From Phycisphaerae bacterium (GTDB lineage Bacteria; Planctomycetota; Phycisphaerae; UBA1845; PWPN01): a DNA stretch of 64,000 nucleotides. Both the position numbers and the translations under genes were made by a program. A model generated the notes under the pieces. That model was not told where the DNA came from. It made no database searches and was given only the letters and a program-made list of their open reading frames with translations. The stretch covers positions 1 through 64,000 of the forward strand of contig DAOOIV010000008.1 of NCBI GenBank assembly GCA_035384605.1, written 5' to 3'. Positions 60,664 to 64,000 of the stretch are shown piece after piece (position 1 is the stretch's first letter; each line of letters begins with the position of its first letter).

Positions 60664-62181
60664 TTACTCCGCCGCGACTCCGACTTCGGCCGGCTCATCG
60701 CTATCCGCCGCTTGAGCCGTCTCACTCATGCGAAGACGGAGTTGCTCGAGGTTCTGCGTGGCCGCAGGGTCTTCGGGATGCCGGAGACGCCAGTCCTCCA
60801 GCACGCCGACGGCATCGGTCAGTTCCGCCTCACTTGCCTGCGGGATCCAGGCGGCAACGCAGGCCATCACGGTCCGGCGGGCGTATTCAAGATCGGTGGC
60901 AGTGCGGTGCGCCGAGAGCGTCAACCCATGTTCCAGCACCATCCGCATGGCCTGAACCGGGTCAAGACAGCTCATGCGCGTCACCGCCAGAGCCGCGCTC
61001 TCCTCGACCAGCCGGGCCGCTTCAGGCGCCCGCGGTTCGGCTCCCAGCATGCGCCTCCAAACGTTCGACAATTGCCCGCAGTCGGCGTGGGAGATGAGCG
61101 ACGAGAATCGGTGCCTGACCAGTCGAACCACCTGCCGGGCCAATTCACGTTCCAACGGCAGATCCATGCTGAGCCCGACGTAAGGCATGGCAATATCAAT
61201 CAGGTTCTCCAGGCTGTTCGACGCGGCGCTGTCGAGGGCCAGACACAGTTCGCCGATTCGTTCAAGAGCCTTCACGTCCTTCTCGCCGAAACGATCGGCG
61301 AGCATGCCGATCAGGGCGCTGGTCCGGCCGGCCTCGATAAACCGATCGACCGCGCGGGCCCACGGATGATTGACGGCAGGAGCCGATTCCGGGTCGCCGG
61401 AGGCATCGAGGAACACGTATTCGGTTCCGGCGATGCGTTCCCGCGTCCCCGCCACCACATTCGCCAGTATCACCAGTCTGTGGGGTCGCGAAACGGTGAA
61501 GGTCACCCCGACGGAAAAAGAGATCTCCGGCCTGATCGGGGCCGGGATCGTAAGCAGAATGAGTTCGGCGAGGGCTGTCCCTTCGACTCCCGCCGAGAAA
61601 GCCACTGCGTTACCCGACAGAAGCCGGTCGGTGGCGGCGGCAATCCACCTTCCCGGGACCGCCGCGCCCGCAAACTCGAAAGCGGGGGTGGCCAGTCCTC
61701 GTTCCGGCGACAAGAGCAGTGGTGGCAGCTTGACCTCGGCGGTTAGATCCACTGTCGTTCCGCCCTCGGCCTCGGCCGCTCGCACCAAGGCAAAGGGGTT
61801 GTTGCGGAACCGTCTCAGATCGTCACCCCGGACCACGAAGATGCGCGTATACGTTCTTCTCCCGCCCCGCCCCGTCGGCTCCTTTCCCGCGTGACACGTA
61901 TACAGCACCGCGAATCTCCCGTCGCTGATCGGGAAGAACGACACGCCGGTGGCCTCCGGCGTATCGGCGCACAATCCTCCCATCGCGGGCGTATAGCGCG
62001 TGATTTCCCCGCAATCCCGGGGCGACAGTCCGCCGCTGGCGGCGATGATGCGGTATCCTTGTCCGGCCGCGTTGCACAGGCAGGTGTAGACCGCTTGTTC
62101 GCAGACAACCCTGTCGGCCGTAGTGGGTTCGGCTTTGGCCGGCCTCACAACTGGACGGCTTTCATCCGCTGGGAGATCCAT
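60664..62181 (-). CDS. GTPase-associated protein (GAP1-N2-like), conflict-system component
   Basis: 505 residues, cytoplasmic. The N-terminal ~110 residues (VVCEQAVYTCLCNAAGQGYR, IIAASGGLSPRDCGEI, GRFAVLYTCHAGKEPTGRGG, RIFVVRGDDLRRFRNNPFAL) fit my memory of the 'GTPase-associated protein 1, N-terminal domain type 2' found next to DO-GTPases in multi-gene NTP-dependent conflict systems. The middle (FAGAAVPGRWIAAATDRLL, LILLTIPAPIRPEISFSVG) and the helical C-terminus fit its other segments. The gene overlaps the GTPase gene by 37 nt, with GGAG upstream of the ATG, so translation is coupled. Confidence 0.72.
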   Translation of the reverse strand: MDLPADESRPVVRPAKAEPTTADRVVCEQAVYTCLCNAAGQGYRIIAASGGLSPRDCGEITRYTPAMGGLCADTPEATGVSFFPISDGRFAVLYTCHAGKEPTGRGGRRTYTRIFVVRGDDLRRFRNNPFALVRAAEAEGGTTVDLTAEVKLPPLLLSPERGLATPAFEFAGAAVPGRWIAAATDRLLSGNAVAFSAGVEGTALAELILLTIPAPIRPEISFSVGVTFTVSRPHRLVILANVVAGTRERIAGTEYVFLDASGDPESAPAVNHPWARAVDRFIEAGRTSALIGMLADRFGEKDVKALERIGELCLALDSAASNSLENLIDIAMPYVGLSMDLPLERELARQVVRLVRHRFSSLISHADCGQLSNVWRRMLGAEPRAPEAARLVEESAALAVTRMSCLDPVQAMRMVLEHGLTLSAHRTATDLEYARRTVMACVAAWIPQASEAELTDAVGVLEDWRLRHPEDPAATQNLEQLRLRMSETAQAADSDEPAEVGVAAE

Positions 62182-63038
62182 TCGAACGGCTCCAGGACGC
62201 CGCGTGGTGCCGCATGGAGCGGGACCTGCACCACGTTGCCGTCCTCATCGTGGGCGTATCCGAGCGAGCCGACCACGCTGGCGGCGAAGAATTCCACGTT
62301 TTCGAAGCGGCTGTCGCAGAGGTTCCACAGTCGGACGAGATTGGTTTCGGCGAACTCTCTGGGGTTGTCAAAGCATTCGGGGCACGTATCGGCCTTGCAC
62401 AGCACGATGGCGATGGGGTTTCGGACCCGCTCTTTCCGGTGGGTGGCAAACCGCTGGTCCACGTAGCTGATGAGCTTGTAGGCGAAGTAGTCCGGGTAGG
62501 GCGACCCGGATGCGGCAACGGCGGCGTCGATGAGCACCATGGCCCCCGCGCTCTTGGCCAGAAGTCCGCTGATGGCTGCGTACGTCTTGGGCGACTCAAC
62601 TTCCTGCGACAGGGCTTCGCCGGCCATGTCCGGCAGCAGCACATCGAACCACTCGTCGGACCGTTTCAGCCGGTGCCGGACCTGATAGTACGCCCATTTC
62701 CAGTGTTCAACCTCCAGAGGCGTCTTGGGCGGGAACCGTCGGCTGTTCAGGCACCCGATGACCGTCTGCTGCAGGTTGACCGAGTAGGCTCCCTTGGGGA
62801 TGGCCTCGAAACCTCCCGCCCGCTTGCTCAGCAGGTCGAGCAGGAACCCGAGGTAGACGGTCTTGCCGACGTTGGCCTCGCCGAGCAGGGTGATGATGGC
62901 CGGCTTGCGGTTCTGCTGTCGCGCATCCTCGATCAGGGCCATGGGAGCCCCGCACTGGCTGCAGATCACCGCGCTGGGCGCGTTCTTATGATCGCAGATC
63001 AGGCACACGTTGCAGCGATAGCCGTGTTCGTCATACAT
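62145..63038 (-). CDS. zinc-ribbon GTPase (DO-GTPase-like)
   Basis: 297 residues from the ATG at 63036-63038. N-terminal zinc ribbon (CLICDHKN..., CSQCG). GTPase domain: G1 LLGEANVGKTVYLGFLLDLL, G3 VLLPDMAGEAL, G4 VLCKADTC (CKxD instead of NKxD) and a C-terminal helix. Close in layout to the double-GTPase/DO-GTPase2 family used in bacterial conflict systems together with GAP1-like and FGE-fold proteins. It starts 8 nt after the FGE-fold gene and overlaps the GAP1-like gene: one operon. Probably a signal-gated switch. Confidence 0.78.
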   Translation of the reverse strand: MYDEHGYRCNVCLICDHKNAPSAVICSQCGAPMALIEDARQQNRKPAIITLLGEANVGKTVYLGFLLDLLSKRAGGFEAIPKGAYSVNLQQTVIGCLNSRRFPPKTPLEVEHWKWAYYQVRHRLKRSDEWFDVLLPDMAGEALSQEVESPKTYAAISGLLAKSAGAMVLIDAAVAASGSPYPDYFAYKLISYVDQRFATHRKERVRNPIAIVLCKADTCPECFDNPREFAETNLVRLWNLCDSRFENVEFFAASVVGSLGYAHDEDGNVVQVPLHAAPRGVLEPFEWISQRMKAVQL

Positions 63039-63046
63039 GCCGTCTT

Positions 63047-64000
63047 TCACTCCGTGCTCTGACCGAGCCAGCAGGCGTCCGCCAGGCTCAACGCGCATCG
63101 AAAGCCCAGATTGTGGGCTCGCGTCAGGGCGTTGAATCCGCTGCGGAACAGGGCGGTGCACTGAGACTCGAAATACGTGTCGAACGCCCCGCCGCGAGCC
63201 GCCTTCATGGTCATCTCGCCGACGACCTGCACCCCCTCCTCGGTGACAATGTCCAGATCGGTTTCGACCCACTCCCAAACGTTCCCGATCAGTTGCAGGA
63301 CGTTGTTGGGCGCCGCCCCCTGATCATACTCGTCCACCGGTACCGTCGTCCCTACCTGCGAAGCCCAGATGTTGCATTTGCGCCGGTCCATCGCGTCGCC
63401 CCACGGAAAGCGGTAGAGCACGTCGGTGTCGCTGACGATCCGCCAGCTCGCAGCCAGTTGCCACTCCGGCTCGGTGGGCAGCCGCTGCCCGATCCACTTG
63501 GCGAACGCCGCGGCCTCGTACCAGCAGATGCCGACCACCGGATGACTCGCCAGCCGCTGGTCGTGACGACCGTCACGCCAGTACCGCGGACCAGGACGCC
63601 CGGTCTGGTCGCGGAACTGGATGAGATGGGTCCAAACCGCCTCCGGCCACAACGAGAGATCGTCATATCCGCCGGCATCAACGAAAAGCTGGTAACGGGC
63701 GTTGGTGACCGCGTGAATGTCGATCAGGAAGGAGGGAACGCTGAAGTCGAGCACCTCGGCGTCGGGAACCTCGGTGAGCGTTCGCAGCAGGGAGGCGCGG
63801 CCCTCCGGGACGATGGCCATTTGCCGATCAAGGTACTTGGTGGCCTGTTGCACGACCTCGGACCAATCGCGGTGCGATTCCCACTTGGCCTTCTGCTGAA
63901 AGATGAGATTGAACCGTTCCTGTTGGAACATGGCCAGGAGGGGATCGTCTTCAAATACGTTCTGCGGGGCGGGATCGTAGTCGTCCGGCCTGGGGATGAC
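63047..64000 (-). CDS. formylglycine-generating-enzyme-fold (SUMF1-like) protein, 5' end outside window
   Basis: The frame stays open through the right edge, so the true start is not visible. Visible FGE-sulfatase/C-type-lectin-like fold over about 240 residues: FLIDIHAVTNARYQLFVDAGG, HPVVGICWYEAAAFAKWIG, LPTEPEWQLAAS, GNVWEWVETD, ARGGAFDTYFESQCTALFRS, GFRCAL. Catalytic FGEs have two Cys after the RGGSW/AF block; here only one is seen, so it is more likely a binding or effector-associated domain than a sulfatase-activating enzyme. It heads the operon with the zinc-ribbon GTPase and GAP1-like gene. A preceding segment (VIPRPDDYDPAPQNVFEDDP) belongs to the same protein. Confidence 0.8.
   Translation of the reverse strand, partial: VIPRPDDYDPAPQNVFEDDPLLAMFQQERFNLIFQQKAKWESHRDWSEVVQQATKYLDRQMAIVPEGRASLLRTLTEVPDAEVLDFSVPSFLIDIHAVTNARYQLFVDAGGYDDLSLWPEAVWTHLIQFRDQTGRPGPRYWRDGRHDQRLASHPVVGICWYEAAAFAKWIGQRLPTEPEWQLAASWRIVSDTDVLYRFPWGDAMDRRKCNIWASQVGTTVPVDEYDQGAAPNNVLQLIGNVWEWVETDLDIVTEEGVQVVGEMTMKAARGGAFDTYFESQCTALFRSGFNALTRAHNLGFRCALSLADACWLGQSTE

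Noticed and set aside
60607..61746. 379-codon plus-strand open frame opposite the GAP1-like gene
   Set aside because: Arg-rich translation without domains; the minus-strand gene is translationally coupled to its neighbour and has family motifs.
1..64000. tRNA, rRNA or other classical RNA genes
   Set aside because: No cloverleaf with a T-loop GGTTCRA motif, no 16S/23S/5S-like stretch and no CCA-ended acceptor stem was seen on reading; a covariance scan would be needed to exclude degenerate ones.

Overview
The window reads as a high-GC planctomycete chromosome, most likely a Phycisphaerae-type bacterium. The evidence is lineage-typical: PEP-CTERM sorting tails, paired Asp-rich dockerin-like repeats at protein C-termini, pseudopilins of the DUF1559-like type, a large secreted beta-helix/beta-propeller repertoire, and sulfatase/SSS-transporter/GT2 genes of that flavour. 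No tRNA, rRNA, CRISPR array or intact insertion sequence was seen. This assignment is inference; no marker gene settles it.

Layout. 1-4.2 kb: secreted PEP-CTERM paralogues, a pseudopilin and a zinc-ribbon membrane protein, all on the minus strand. 4.7-5.1 kb: a hairpin-rich non-coding repeat whose second copy lies at 53.8-54.1 kb. 5.2-15.2 kb: four large secreted proteins (two sharing an unrecognised domain, a beta-helix/PA14 protein, and a 1274-residue protein with a propeller and a zinc-protease motif). 15.2-21.9 kb: two (alpha/alpha)6 glycosidase-like proteins flanking two uroporphyrinogen-decarboxylase-family genes. 22.4-27.0 kb: a cobalamin riboswitch followed by two secreted proteins of one family, a pseudopilin and cobO, which looks like a B12-controlled surface/uptake locus. 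27.2-29.2 kb: katA and perR, each with a PerR-type operator; perR looks leaderless.

32.5-41.5 kb: the most organised region. Two divergent gene sets are arranged around a sigma-54 activator. On the minus side are a NifX-like protein, a DUF5320 protein, a 37-residue CxxC membrane peptide, a thioredoxin-like protein, a ferredoxin, a DUF89 protein, a 38-residue NifX-like stub, a membrane protein, two MinD/ferredoxin ATPases and a ribbon-helix-helix protein; several of these are joined by 4-nt stop/start overlaps. On the plus side are the activator and two NifX-like proteins. Sigma-54 promoters face both ways and three ATTGC-N5-GCAAT palindromes lie nearby. This resembles the Desulfovibrio orange-protein (orp) cluster, with extra parts.

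41.5-51.8 kb: mixed metabolism and repair (MBL hydrolase, peroxiredoxin, TrmO, methyltransferase, purple-acid-phosphatase-like enzyme, truncated mobile gene, sulfatase, SSS transporter, DegT aminotransferase). 51.9-58.8 kb: a GT2 glycosyltransferase, argB, two tandemly duplicated Cys-rich mini-lipoprotein genes, an ABC ATPase and a ParA protein. 58.8-64 kb: a hybrid sensor kinase and an operon of FGE-fold protein, zinc-ribbon GTPase and GTPase-associated protein that resembles the GTPase-centred bacterial conflict systems; it runs off the right edge.
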